The notes under the pieces are model-generated. The model had not been told where the DNA came from. It searched no databases and saw only the letters and a program-made list of their open reading frames with translations. Positions 17,463 to 26,297 of a DNA stretch of 64,000 nt are shown piece by piece (position 1 is the stretch's first letter; every line of letters begins with the position of its first letter). This DNA is from Candidatus Enterousia intestinigallinarum (GTDB lineage: Bacteria > Pseudomonadota > Alphaproteobacteria > Rs-D84), in NCBI GenBank assembly GCA_944407095.1, contig OX097180.1, positions 434,001-498,000 on the forward strand, in the 5' to 3' direction. Position numbers and translations under genes: made by a program.

Positions 17463-18008
17463 ATGCAGGACACATTGATAATCGCCGCAATAGGCATCGT
17501 TTTTTTGGTACAGATTGCAATACTGTATTTTATATACACAACAAACACACGTGTTCGTGATGTAACAAAAACACTGACGCATCAATATAACCTTATTGTA
17601 AAAATTCAGTCCACTTTGAAAAACAAGTCCGCAACAAACGCGGTTGCCGAAAACGCAGAAATGATTTACCAGGATCTATTGCAAAACCTGATACCAATTA
17701 TGGCGGCGATTGACGTGATGCCACGCGCGACATCGGAACATCCTTTGTGGCGGGCATTGGGCGGAATTATGGACGAATACGCAAAAAATCCGTTTGCATT
17801 GGAAAAATTACGCCGCTGCATCAAACTGGACGCCGAAGTTGCCCGCAGCGTCGATAATTATATGAACCGCGCAGACGCGTTTTTGAACCATTTGACAACA
17901 ACCGATCCGGATGGAATATTATCCGCAACGTTTACAGACGGCCTGTTGGGACAATCACTGACTTTTTTTGCCCAGGCAAAACAACTGGCCGCCCAGACAA
18001 CAGAATAA
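17463..18008 (+). CDS. Hypothetical membrane-anchored protein upstream of sufB
   Basis: 181 residues, no family recognised. One N-terminal membrane helix (LIIAAIGIVFLVQIAILYFIY), then a mainly helical cytosolic domain with a Leu-rich core (MIYQDLLQNLIPIMAAIDVM, FALEKLRRCIKLDAEVARSV). Topology is probably N-out/C-in, by the positive-inside rule with the basic residues after the helix. It precedes sufB by three bases and is surely co-transcribed with it. A TATACT box lies at 17420-17425. Its operon position suggests a link to Fe-S assembly or a shared promoter only. Confidence 0.82.
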   Translation: MQDTLIIAAIGIVFLVQIAILYFIYTTNTRVRDVTKTLTHQYNLIVKIQSTLKNKSATNAVAENAEMIYQDLLQNLIPIMAAIDVMPRATSEHPLWRALGGIMDEYAKNPFALEKLRRCIKLDAEVARSVDNYMNRADAFLNHLTTTDPDGILSATFTDGLLGQSLTFFAQAKQLAAQTTE

Positions 18009-18011
18009 TTT

Positions 18012-19349
18012 ATGCCGACACTGTCTGAAAATCTTATCCGCGAAATATCAAGTGCACGTGGCGAACCGGCCTGGTTATTGGATTGGCGATGTGCGGCGTT
18101 GGTGGCGTGGAAAAAAATGACCGAGCCACACTGGGCCGAAATCGACTATGCCCCGATTGATTATGATGCGCTGAATTATTATAACGAACCAAAGCCAGTT
18201 GATAATTCCGATTTGCGCGCAACATATGAAAAAATGGGACTGCCCGACGGTGAACAGCGTGCCCTGTTGGGTATGGCAACAGACACGGTCATAGACAGTC
18301 GGTCTGTTCACACATCGTACACGGACGAATTAAAAAAACTGGGTATAATATTTTTGCCTTTTTCAGATGCGGTAAGACAATACCCAGAACTGGTAAAAAA
18401 ATATCTGGGAACGGTTGTACCCGCGACGGATAACTTCTTTGCCGCACTGAATGCCGCCGTATTTTCGGACGGCACATTTGTATATGTCCCGCCGAACACC
18501 AAATGTCCCATTGACCTGGCCAGTTATTTTAGAATAGAAACCGCAAAAATCGGTCAATTTGAACGAACGCTGATTATCGCGGATAATGGCGCGCAGTTGA
18601 GTTATATGGAGGGCTGCAGTGCCCCGCGGCGTCCAAATCACCAACTGCACAGCGGCGTTGTGGAAATCATAGTGCACGATAACGCCACTGTTCGCTATGC
18701 AACGGTGCAGAACTGGTATGCTGGTGATTATTCCGCAAATAAAAAACGCGAATCCAGTGGCGGCATTTTGAATTTTGTTACCAAGCGCGGCCGTTGCGAC
18801 CGCGGGGCGCGGTTGGACTGGACCCAGGTAGAGGTTGGATCCGCAATGACGTGGAAATATCCGTCAACGATACTGGCCGGCGACGGTTCGATGTCTGATT
18901 TTTATTCACTGGCGATAACACGCGGCGGGCAACAGGCCGACACCGGCACAAAAATGATTCACGCCGGCAACAACACCGTATCAAACATAGTATCATATGG
19001 CGTTGCACTGGACACGTCGCGCCAAACATTTCGCAGTTTGGTCAGTTTTTCCGGCCACGGTGGCAAAAACGCATCAAAGTGCGACACACGCCTGATTGGA
19101 AACGATGCTGTGGCAAACACGCTGCCGACAATAATTCACGGCAACGGCGACAACCTGCAAAGCCACGAAGCCACCACCGGGGCAATCGACGCCACACAAC
19201 TGCAATTTTTGATGCAGGCCGGTATTGATGAAGACACTGCAACGGCACTGATTATCGGGGCGGCGGCGGCGCCGATTATATCGCGTCTGCCGATGGAATT
19301 TTTGGTTGAATCGAAACAGTTGATTCAAATGGCGTTGTCACGAAAATAA
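18012..19349 (+). CDS. sufB: Fe-S cluster assembly scaffold SufB
   Basis: 445 residues, cytosolic scaffold on which SufBC(D) builds [4Fe-4S] clusters. It has the N-terminal SufB motif (YDALNYYNEPKP), ATDNFFAALNAAVFSDGTFVY, SYMEGCSAPRR, the beta-helix core (SSGGILNFVTKRGRCDRGAR, VGSAMTWKYPSTIL), FSGHGGKNASKCDTRLIGN and the C-terminal LPMEFLVESKQLI. It is a little short for SufB (~470-490). No sufD follows: sufC is next and then a membrane protein. SufB may therefore work as a homodimer with SufC. Confidence 0.95.
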   Translation: MPTLSENLIREISSARGEPAWLLDWRCAALVAWKKMTEPHWAEIDYAPIDYDALNYYNEPKPVDNSDLRATYEKMGLPDGEQRALLGMATDTVIDSRSVHTSYTDELKKLGIIFLPFSDAVRQYPELVKKYLGTVVPATDNFFAALNAAVFSDGTFVYVPPNTKCPIDLASYFRIETAKIGQFERTLIIADNGAQLSYMEGCSAPRRPNHQLHSGVVEIIVHDNATVRYATVQNWYAGDYSANKKRESSGGILNFVTKRGRCDRGARLDWTQVEVGSAMTWKYPSTILAGDGSMSDFYSLAITRGGQQADTGTKMIHAGNNTVSNIVSYGVALDTSRQTFRSLVSFSGHGGKNASKCDTRLIGNDAVANTLPTIIHGNGDNLQSHEATTGAIDATQLQFLMQAGIDEDTATALIIGAAAAPIISRLPMEFLVESKQLIQMALSRK

Positions 19350-19366
19350 AACAGAACGGAAACCAT

Positions 19367-20044
19367 ATGCTAAAAATAGAAAATTTGTCTGTATCGCTGG
19401 ACGGGAAACAGTTATTGACCGACATAAATATGACGGTGGCACGCGGTGCACGCCATTTGTTGTCTGGTCATAATGGGTCTGGCAAATCGACACTGGTTGG
19501 CACCATTGCCGGCAATCCAGAATATCACGTTGATGCGGGTCGCATAATATTTGACGGCTGCGACATAACAAATGAAAACACCACAACACGCGCATTGATG
19601 GGAATTTTCCTGGGGGCACAAAACGTTCCGGAAATACCTGGATTGACAGTATTGAGTTTTTTGAAACACTCCACCGCCGCACACCGGCACTTTGACACCG
19701 GTCGTGACCTGTCTATGGGCGAATTTTTGCAGAATCTGGAAGACGCGCGTGAAAAACTGAACATACCGCGCGACTGGCTGAACCGCAGCATAAACGTCGG
19801 TTTTTCTGGTGGCGAACGCAAGCGTCTGATGTTGTTGCGTCTGATTATGACGACACCCAAACTGGCGATATTAGATGAACCAGATTCTGGCGCAGACGCA
19901 TCGGTTCAGACACAAATAGTCCAAACAATGCGCGAAATGACAGAAACAACATTTTTGTTCATCAGTCATCAGCAGCACTTTACCGATATGGTGCAGCCGA
20001 CACATATAACGACTTTGTCGGCCGGCAAAGTTATGATAGAATAA
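19367..20044 (+). CDS. sufC: Fe-S cluster assembly ATPase SufC
   Basis: 225-residue soluble ABC-type ATPase that powers the SufB scaffold. Walker A is GHNGSGKST at ~36-44, the Q-loop region is FLGAQNVPEIPG, the ABC signature is FSGGERKRL at ~147, and Walker B with the catalytic residue is LAILDEPDSGAD. The D-loop SGAD and an H-switch (ISHQQ) follow. It lies 17 bases after sufB. The rest of the Suf set (sufS, sufT, sufE) is about 22 kb away on the other strand. Confidence 0.95.
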   Translation: MLKIENLSVSLDGKQLLTDINMTVARGARHLLSGHNGSGKSTLVGTIAGNPEYHVDAGRIIFDGCDITNENTTTRALMGIFLGAQNVPEIPGLTVLSFLKHSTAAHRHFDTGRDLSMGEFLQNLEDAREKLNIPRDWLNRSINVGFSGGERKRLMLLRLIMTTPKLAILDEPDSGADASVQTQIVQTMREMTETTFLFISHQQHFTDMVQPTHITTLSAGKVMIE

Positions 20045-20070
20045 AACCATAAATGTAAAAAGGATTAAAT

Positions 20071-20967
20071 ATGGCGTATCATAAATCACTGTCACTGTTG
20101 TCGTGGGTTTTATGGCAACCGCTGAAATTTGCGGTTATATCTTTTCTGATGATAATGCTGGTGATTATGATGTTTGGAATAATTGCCCCCGACGCATCGC
20201 CGGCATCAGTTTCTTTGGCCGTACTGGTCGCATTTGTGGCCGCCGCATTTGCAACATACTATAAACTGCCACGTGAAAATATGGACAGACGTGGATTTGT
20301 TGCATTAAACAATGCCCAGATGGCAATCGTTGCGACAATCTTTAGCGTTGCTATGTCCATAATTGTCGTATACAAAAACGCGATTGCTATGAAACTGATG
20401 TGGTTTTACACACACTTTAATGCAACGGATGCAATTATTATCTGTGCAGTATTGCTATTGTTTTTATACCTGTGCGGAATATTTGTAACAAACCTGTATG
20501 CAAAATACCGCAGATGTCGCGAAATGGGAATTGCGCCGTGGAAAATAATATGCTCTATGCCGTTTGGATTCTCATTGCTGTGGACACCAGGATACCTGCT
20601 TGATGACACTGACAAAGGTGCACCCGCTGTCGCGGTTCACGCAAAATGGTACAAGCAACTGACAAACTGGGTTATTTCACGACCGATATACACGACATTG
20701 GCATTTACCCTGATTACAATATATTCTATATTTTTCTATGGCCGGCGCGCGGTGATGGTGACGCTGGCCTGTGCGGTCGTGTTCGCATTGTGGTATCGCG
20801 TGACTGGCCTGGCCGGTTTTCGCCAGCAACAGGGACGCAAATACGCCCTGTTCGCGATTGCGGTAAATATTGTAATACTGGCGTGTGTAATCGCATACCA
20901 AGTACATATATCAAATATGGACATAACAACAATAAACATCAGCGATGTTGCAACAACACAAATGTAA
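20071..20967 (+). CDS. Hypothetical polytopic membrane protein
   Basis: 298 residues with about seven hydrophobic segments, two near the N-terminus (FAVISFLMIMLVIMMFGIIA; VSLAVLVAFVAAAFATYY) and more at ~88, 115, 208, 232 and 265. A conserved-looking loop CSMPFGFSLLWTPGYLLDD sits between segments 4 and 5. No transporter or enzyme family is recognised. AAAAGGATTAAAT precedes the ATG and it lies 26 bases after sufC, so it is probably the tail of the suf operon. SPFGFxxLWxPG-type loops occur in uncharacterised alphaproteobacterial membrane proteins, but I cannot name the family. Confidence 0.8.
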   Translation: MAYHKSLSLLSWVLWQPLKFAVISFLMIMLVIMMFGIIAPDASPASVSLAVLVAFVAAAFATYYKLPRENMDRRGFVALNNAQMAIVATIFSVAMSIIVVYKNAIAMKLMWFYTHFNATDAIIICAVLLLFLYLCGIFVTNLYAKYRRCREMGIAPWKIICSMPFGFSLLWTPGYLLDDTDKGAPAVAVHAKWYKQLTNWVISRPIYTTLAFTLITIYSIFFYGRRAVMVTLACAVVFALWYRVTGLAGFRQQQGRKYALFAIAVNIVILACVIAYQVHISNMDITTINISDVATTQM

Positions 20968-21010
20968 AAAAACACGCTTGATACACGTGACAGCGGCATA
21001 GGAGGTTTTT

Positions 21011-22060
21011 ATGAACGGTATAATTTTATTTGTTGCGCTTATTTTGTTCCTGTGGTTGGGACGTTCGATTTTAATACCGTTGCTGGTGGCAACGTTTTTA
21101 TGGTACCTGATAAACGCAACGGCAACATACTGTCGCAAATTGTTCCCGTTTAATTCTGACACAGACAGAAAATCACGTCCTGTTATTTCACGGGCGTTCG
21201 ACTGGACATCAAATGTTCTGGCCGTTATTGCAATGTGCATACTGATATATTTCTTTGCAACACAAATTCAGCCGATGTTCCGTGAACTGGTGGCCGCCCT
21301 GCCCGGTCTGCAGCATAAATTTGTTCAATTTACCGACTATCTGACACGGTCAGTCGGGTTGCGCTTTGACGCCAGTATGTTGCCAAACATTGCAAACATT
21401 GCCACAAACATAGGGGCTTCGGTTGCCGGAATTGTAACATCAACCGGAATGATTTTGGTGTATATGATATTCTTGTTTGTGGAACAAAGCACATTTAATA
21501 AAAAATTCGCCGCACTGTTTCCTAATAAAACAAAGCATAAAAAGGTACGCTATATCGTCGACAGCATTGATGAAAATATGAAAAAATATCTGTTTATGAA
21601 AACTGTGTTATCTGGCATTACCGGTATATTGTCATATTTCTGGTTACAGATGATAGGTGTTGAATTCGCAGGCATATGGGCATTTATAGTATTTATTACC
21701 AGTTATATTCCGACAATCGGCGCGATTGTGGCGTGTGCTTTGCCGATACTGTATTCGCTGATAACCGCCCCATCGTTGCAGCAGCCGATTTTAACCGCCG
21801 TCGGACTGATAGCGCTGCAGGTTATATTCGGTAACATACTGGAACCAAAATTCACGGGCAAGACGCTGAACCTGTCGACATTGGCGATATTGATAAACCT
21901 GGTATTCTGGGGAATGATTTGGGGAATTGCCGGAATGTTTTTCAGTGTGCCGTTACTGGTTGCAATATTCATCATCACGGCGCAATTTGATTCCACCAGG
22001 TGGATTGCGGTTTTATTATCAGCAGACGGAAAAATCCCGGACAAGCGTGACGACGACTAA
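21011..22060 (+). CDS. AI-2E family (PerM/TqsA-like) membrane transporter
   Basis: 349 residues, an inner-membrane protein with about seven to eight segments. The N-terminal LGRSILIPLLVATFLWYLIN, the middle helix-rich cytosolic region (MFRELVAALPGLQHKFVQFT), and the C-terminal core FIVFITSYIPTIGAIVACAL plus QVIFGNILEPKFTGKTLNLS are typical of the AI-2E exporter family (pfam01594). Some members export signalling molecules or act as Na+/H+ antiporters, so the substrate cannot be deduced. The start has a strong AGGAGG site. It ends the plus-strand unit that begins at 17463 and has a bidirectional terminator downstream. Confidence 0.9.
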   Translation: MNGIILFVALILFLWLGRSILIPLLVATFLWYLINATATYCRKLFPFNSDTDRKSRPVISRAFDWTSNVLAVIAMCILIYFFATQIQPMFRELVAALPGLQHKFVQFTDYLTRSVGLRFDASMLPNIANIATNIGASVAGIVTSTGMILVYMIFLFVEQSTFNKKFAALFPNKTKHKKVRYIVDSIDENMKKYLFMKTVLSGITGILSYFWLQMIGVEFAGIWAFIVFITSYIPTIGAIVACALPILYSLITAPSLQQPILTAVGLIALQVIFGNILEPKFTGKTLNLSTLAILINLVFWGMIWGIAGMFFSVPLLVAIFIITAQFDSTRWIAVLLSADGKIPDKRDDD

Positions 22061-22087
22061 AATTCACACCTGTCATAACAATAACAA

Positions 22088-22118
22088 AAAACGGTGCTAT
22101 ATGCACCGTTTCTGCTTT
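22088..22118. terminator. Bidirectional terminator
   Basis: Stem AAACGGTGC / GCACCGTTT around TATAT, A-run on one side and T-runs on the other. It separates the convergent genes at 22060 and 22125. Confidence 0.9.
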
Positions 22119-22124
22119 TTTTTA

Positions 22125-22577
22125 CTATTTCAATCTGTTTATCATTGCAATCGCGTTTTCTAAAATTACACGCGCAGCGGCCGAATCCAAATCACGCTTT
22201 ATATCCGCCACGCGAACCCGCCCCATTTCGTCCTGGGCCGCGCGACTGGTTAAATTTTCATCTATAAACACAATCGGCAAATCGGTGTATGTGGCAATTT
22301 CCACCGCACACGCACGTACAGCATTTGTTGTGTCGGATTCACTACCGTCCATATATCGGGGCAATCCAATAACAATTCCGACCGCTTTTTCGGTTACCGC
22401 AAAATCGGCAATCTGACGTGCAACAGATGCCCCGCCCCGCACCACCATAATTGGTGGACGCACAAACACAAATTCACGTGTTTCGTCTGATATGGCAACC
22501 CCGGTACGTCGTGCACCCCAATCGATACCAATAATGCGCCCAGTGCGCGGAAAATCGTTGAAATTCGGCAAAATCAT
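22125..22577 (-). CDS. ruvX: Putative pre-16S rRNA nuclease RuvX/YqgF
   Basis: 150 residues, RNase H-fold protein that trims the 5' end of 16S rRNA. GIDWGARRTGVAISD near residues 17-31 is the conserved Asp motif; VIGLPRYMDGSES and DENLTSRAA follow, with the last acidic site in IKRDLDSAAARVILEN. Length is typical. The ATG at 22577 has AAGGAAAATT upstream; the open frame extends 24 codons further but lacks a good ribosome-binding site and would overlap the divergent gatC region. Confidence 0.93.
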   Translation of the reverse strand: MILPNFNDFPRTGRIIGIDWGARRTGVAISDETREFVFVRPPIMVVRGGASVARQIADFAVTEKAVGIVIGLPRYMDGSESDTTNAVRACAVEIATYTDLPIVFIDENLTSRAAQDEMGRVRVADIKRDLDSAAARVILENAIAMINRLK

Positions 22578-22628
22578 TGTATAATTTTCCTTAAAGTTTT
22601 TTATTGTATAAACAGAATAGGATTCGAA

Positions 22629-22922
22629 ATGGCATTTAGCAAGCAACAATTAAAAAAATTTGCCGACTTGATAAGAATTGATATTCCAGACGATAAATTG
22701 GAACAAATGAATATCGATTCTGTGATTGACTGGTTGGATAAACTGCAACAGATTGACACAGCTGGCGTGGAACCGATGCTGAATCCGGCAGAACATAAAC
22801 TGCCGCGACGCGCGGACGTGGTTACCGACGGTAATATACGCGACGCGGTTTTGGCGAACGACCCGGATAATGCCGGTGTATCACGCGGCTATTTTGCCGT
22901 GCCCAAGGTTATGGATGAATAA
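22629..22922 (+). CDS. gatC: Asp/Glu-tRNA amidotransferase subunit C
   Basis: 97 residues, small helical subunit that holds GatA and GatB together in the complex converting Glu-tRNA(Gln) and/or Asp-tRNA(Asn) to the amidated form. The pattern KKFADLIRIDIPDDKLEQM, LQQIDTAGVEPMLNP, LPRRADVVTDGNIRDAVLAN and the terminal GYFAVPKVMD is the GatC signature. AATAGGATTCGAA precedes the ATG. First gene of gatC-gatA-gatB-orf58-miaB, divergent from ruvX. Confidence 0.95.
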   Translation: MAFSKQQLKKFADLIRIDIPDDKLEQMNIDSVIDWLDKLQQIDTAGVEPMLNPAEHKLPRRADVVTDGNIRDAVLANDPDNAGVSRGYFAVPKVMDE

Positions 22923-22943
22923 TAAAAACATTTGGATATTACT

Positions 22944-24410
22944 ATGATAGACCTGACAATTACAGAAGCATTGGAAAAATTGAAATCACGCGAAATCAGC
23001 GCAACCGAATTGACCCACGCATATTTGGACAGAATTGAAAAATATGGCGCGGATTTGAATTGTTATATAACCGTCACACCGGAACGCGCACTGTCAGATG
23101 CGGCGGCGGCGGATGCGCGATATGCAAACGGCGACGCGCTGCCACTGGATGGTATTCCAATCGCGATGAAGGATTTGTTTGCCACACGCGGAATCCGCAC
23201 AACCGCGGCGTCGCATATGCTGGAAAACTTTGTTCCGCAATATGAATCATCCGTTTCACAAAAATTCATAGACGCTGGCACGGTTTTACTGGGTAAATCA
23301 AACCTGGATGAATTTGCAATGGGCACGTTCAGCAAGACCAGTTACTTTGGCGCACCCGTAAATCCGTGGCAAATGGAACGTAAATTGACCGCTGGCGGCT
23401 CGTCAGGTGGTACAACCAGTGCGGTTGCATCCGGTCTGGCCATTGGTGGCACGGGTACCGATACAGGCGGTTCAATTCGCTTTCCGTCGGCAATAACCGG
23501 ACTGGTTGGTATGAAACCAACGTACGGCCTGTGCAGTCGATGGGGCTGTGTGGCGTTTGCATCCAGTTTGGACACCCCCGGTCCGATTGCGCGCACCGTT
23601 GACGATGCGGCACTGCTATTGGGTGCAATGGCCGGTCACGATTCAAAGGATTCAACCAGCGCTGATGCAGGATTTGATGCACATACACCGTTACAACCAA
23701 TTTTAGGTGACGGCAAAAAACTGCGTATCGGACGCATCAAGGAATTTGCCGACGTTGAAATATCGCCCGATATGCGGCGCCTGTTTGATGCACGAATTGC
23801 CGACCTGAAATCCATCGGTGCGGAAATTGTTGATGTATCTATTCCAAATATCTTGGACGCGTTGGCGGCATATTATATCATTGCCCCGGCCGAGGCATCA
23901 TCAAACCTGGCACGCTATGACGGTATGCGCTATGGTTTGCGTGTTGACGGCACCGATTTGATAGATACGTATAAAAAGACGCGTGCCGCCGGCTTTGGCG
24001 AAGAAGTTCAACGCCGTATGATTGTTGGTACGGCCGTATTATCCAGCGAATCGTACGAGGTTTATTTTATGCAGGCCGCCCGTGTTCGCCGTATGATTGC
24101 GGACAGTTTTACCCGCGCGTTTGAACAATGCGACCTGATTATGTGCCCATCCAGTGCTGGCACGGCAATGCCATTGGATTCGGATTTGACACCATTGGAA
24201 TACTATGCGTTGGATCTGTTCACGGTTGCGATGAACCTGGCGGGCGTGCCAGCGTGCAGCGTGCCGGCCGGTCTGGCAGAAAACGGGTTGCCGTTGGGGG
24301 TTCAGGTTGTCGGTCGTCGTTTTGACGATATGCGCGTACTGCAGCTGGCCAAACACATAGAACAATTCGCTGGCATTGATAACCGCCCAACGAAAATAAT
24401 GGGAAAATAA
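22944..24410 (+). CDS. gatA: Asp/Glu-tRNA amidotransferase subunit A
   Basis: 488 residues, amidase that releases ammonia from glutamine for transamidation. The Ser-cisSer-Lys catalytic triad is visible: Lys in IPIAMKDLFATRG, cis-Ser in LTAGGSSGGTTSAVASG and Ser in GTDTGGSIRFPSA. SLDTPGPIARTVDDAA follows, and MNLAGVPACSVPAGL near the C-terminus is typical. I use the ATG at 22944 rather than an in-frame TTG twelve bases upstream. Length is normal. It follows gatC by about 20 bases. Confidence 0.96.
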   Translation: MIDLTITEALEKLKSREISATELTHAYLDRIEKYGADLNCYITVTPERALSDAAAADARYANGDALPLDGIPIAMKDLFATRGIRTTAASHMLENFVPQYESSVSQKFIDAGTVLLGKSNLDEFAMGTFSKTSYFGAPVNPWQMERKLTAGGSSGGTTSAVASGLAIGGTGTDTGGSIRFPSAITGLVGMKPTYGLCSRWGCVAFASSLDTPGPIARTVDDAALLLGAMAGHDSKDSTSADAGFDAHTPLQPILGDGKKLRIGRIKEFADVEISPDMRRLFDARIADLKSIGAEIVDVSIPNILDALAAYYIIAPAEASSNLARYDGMRYGLRVDGTDLIDTYKKTRAAGFGEEVQRRMIVGTAVLSSESYEVYFMQAARVRRMIADSFTRAFEQCDLIMCPSSAGTAMPLDSDLTPLEYYALDLFTVAMNLAGVPACSVPAGLAENGLPLGVQVVGRRFDDMRVLQLAKHIEQFAGIDNRPTKIMGK

Positions 24411-24443
24411 AAAACGACCATAACGGCCGAACTAGAAAGGAGA

Positions 24444-24519
24444 TGGTGGCTAGGAACGGAATCGAACCGCTGACACAGGGATTTTCAGTCCCTTGCTCTA
24501 CCAACTGAGCTACCTAGCC
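24444..24519 (-). tRNA. tRNA-Phe (GAA)
   Basis: 76-base cloverleaf with encoded CCA. Acceptor stem GGCTAGG/CCTAGCC, D arm GCTCAGTTGGTAGAGC, anticodon stem AGGGA/TCCCT with loop CTGAAAA (anticodon GAA), T loop TTCGATT. It is read opposite to the gat operon, between gatA and gatB. Confidence 0.97.
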
Positions 24520-24572
24520 AACGTGAGACGCATAATAAGATATCAAAAGAAAAAAAGCAAGGAAAAATAAAA

Positions 24573-26093
24573 ATGTTTACGATAAAGGGCAAAACAACTG
24601 ATTGGGAACTGGTCATCGGACTGGAAACACATATAGAAGTATTGTCAAACAGCAAACTGTTCAGTGGTGCATCCGCCGACTATAACCCGACCGTTGCCCC
24701 CAATACCCAGGTATCTATGGTTGACGTCGCTATGCCAGGAATGCTACCGGTGTTGAACGAGTACTGTGTGGAACAGGCGATAAAAATGGGACTGGGACTG
24801 AACGCGGAAATTTCACGCCGCAGTAAGTTTGCCCGTAAACAGTATTTTTACCCTGACCTGCCCCAGGGTTATCAGATTTCGCAACCGGCCGAAGAACCGC
24901 CGATTGTCGGTCGCGGTTGGGTTGAAATTATGTCGGACGACGGCAAACCTAAAAAGATTTTTATTGAACGCGCGCACCTGGAACAAGACGCAGGAAAATT
25001 AAAGCACGATGTGCACCCGACAAAATCATTTGCGGACTATAACCGTACTGGTGTTGCACTGTTGGAAATCGTAACATTTCTGGACACAAAAAATCCGGAA
25101 AACAATTCATACATATCGTCCCCGGACGAAGCGGAACGATACTTGCGTGAAATTCGCGAAATCGCACGTGCATTGGGCGTGTCCAAGGCAAATATGGAAG
25201 AAGGTTCTATGCGCGCAGACGTCAATGTTTCCGTACGCCCTGTCGGTTCGACCGAGTTCCGTACCCGCACAGAAACAAAAAATATGGTATCGTTCAAATT
25301 TATAAAATCCGCCATAGAATACGAAGCGCGCCGTCAAATTGAAATCTATGAAAACGGTGGCACCGTATCCCAGGACACTATGCGTTATTCTCAGGCCGAC
25401 GGCACAACATCAGTTATGCGCAGCAAAGAAGACGCCCTGGATTACCGCTATTTCCCGGATCCGGACTTACTGCCGCTGGAAATCAGCGACGAAACAATCG
25501 AACGTATTCGCGCAACTATGCCCGAATTGCCGGCGGCAACACGCGCGCGCTATATTGCAATGGGACTGAACGAATACGATGCGGCGCGTTTGACCGAAAC
25601 GACGGACATATCAAAATGGTTTGATGCAGCCGTCGGTGACACACCGTCACGCGCAAAACCGATTGCAAACTGGATGATATCAGAACTGTTCGCACATCCG
25701 GAAAATTGGGATGTAAAAAACGCTGTGGATACACGTGAGCAAGGCACAGCGCGAATTATCACTCCGTCTGATTTGGCCGAATTAGTCGATATGATTGCCG
25801 CAAATGAAATCAATGGCAAACAGGCAAAAGAAATATTTATAAAAATGCTGGACGGTGAAAATGGTACACCGCGCGCAATCGCGGACAAATTTTCGATGAA
25901 ACAAATTACCGACACATCTGCAATCGAATCGGTTGTTGATGAAATTGTCGCGGCTAACGCCCCCCAGGTTGAACAATATCGCGCGGGCAAGACTGGGCTG
26001 TTGGGATTCTTTGTTGGCGCCGTGATGAAAAAAACTGGCGGCAAAGCAAATCCGGCCGTTGTAAATGAAATACTGCGTAAAAAATTGGCGTAA
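24573..26093 (+). CDS. gatB: Asp/Glu-tRNA amidotransferase subunit B
   Basis: 506 residues. GatB binds the mischarged tRNA and performs the kinase and transamidase steps. WELVIGLETHIEVLSNSKLF at the N-terminus, ARKQYFYPDLPQGYQISQ, DYNRTGVALLEIVT and MRADVNVSVRP are the family blocks; YRYFPDPDLLPLEI ends the catalytic core. The C-terminal YqeY-like tail domain (GKQAKEIFIKML, QVEQYRAGKTGLLGFFVGAVM) is present. The tRNA-Phe gene separates it from gatA, but a separate AAGGAAAAATAAAA site precedes its start. Confidence 0.96.
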   Translation: MFTIKGKTTDWELVIGLETHIEVLSNSKLFSGASADYNPTVAPNTQVSMVDVAMPGMLPVLNEYCVEQAIKMGLGLNAEISRRSKFARKQYFYPDLPQGYQISQPAEEPPIVGRGWVEIMSDDGKPKKIFIERAHLEQDAGKLKHDVHPTKSFADYNRTGVALLEIVTFLDTKNPENNSYISSPDEAERYLREIREIARALGVSKANMEEGSMRADVNVSVRPVGSTEFRTRTETKNMVSFKFIKSAIEYEARRQIEIYENGGTVSQDTMRYSQADGTTSVMRSKEDALDYRYFPDPDLLPLEISDETIERIRATMPELPAATRARYIAMGLNEYDAARLTETTDISKWFDAAVGDTPSRAKPIANWMISELFAHPENWDVKNAVDTREQGTARIITPSDLAELVDMIAANEINGKQAKEIFIKMLDGENGTPRAIADKFSMKQITDTSAIESVVDEIVAANAPQVEQYRAGKTGLLGFFVGAVMKKTGGKANPAVVNEILRKKLA

Positions 26094-26114
26094 AAACACT
26101 ATAAAGGATTCAAA

Positions 26115-26291
26115 ATGAAAGTCATCACAATCATAGAAGACGATAAAATCACGGGCGTTAAATATGGCACGGTTGAAATTCCGGAAACGCCAAATAAGAC
26201 CATACGCAGCAAACGTGTGTACAAACAGGTTCAGAAAGTTCGCGAAATGTATGCGGAACGTGTTCGCGCCGAACATACCAAGAATAAATAA
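26115..26291 (+). CDS. Small conserved-looking basic protein (58 residues)
   Basis: ATG at 26115 with AAAGGATTCAAA upstream, stop at 26289-26291. The peptide starts MKVITIIEDDKITGVKYGTV and ends in a basic helix (KRVYKQVQKVREMYAERVRA). It falls exactly between gatB (21 bases upstream) and miaB (six bases downstream), in the same strand. The good ribosome-binding site and the tight packing support a real gene. Two short strands followed by a charged helix are predicted; no function can be assigned. Confidence 0.75.
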   Translation: MKVITIIEDDKITGVKYGTVEIPETPNKTIRSKRVYKQVQKVREMYAERVRAEHTKNK

Positions 26292-26297
26292 GATAAT

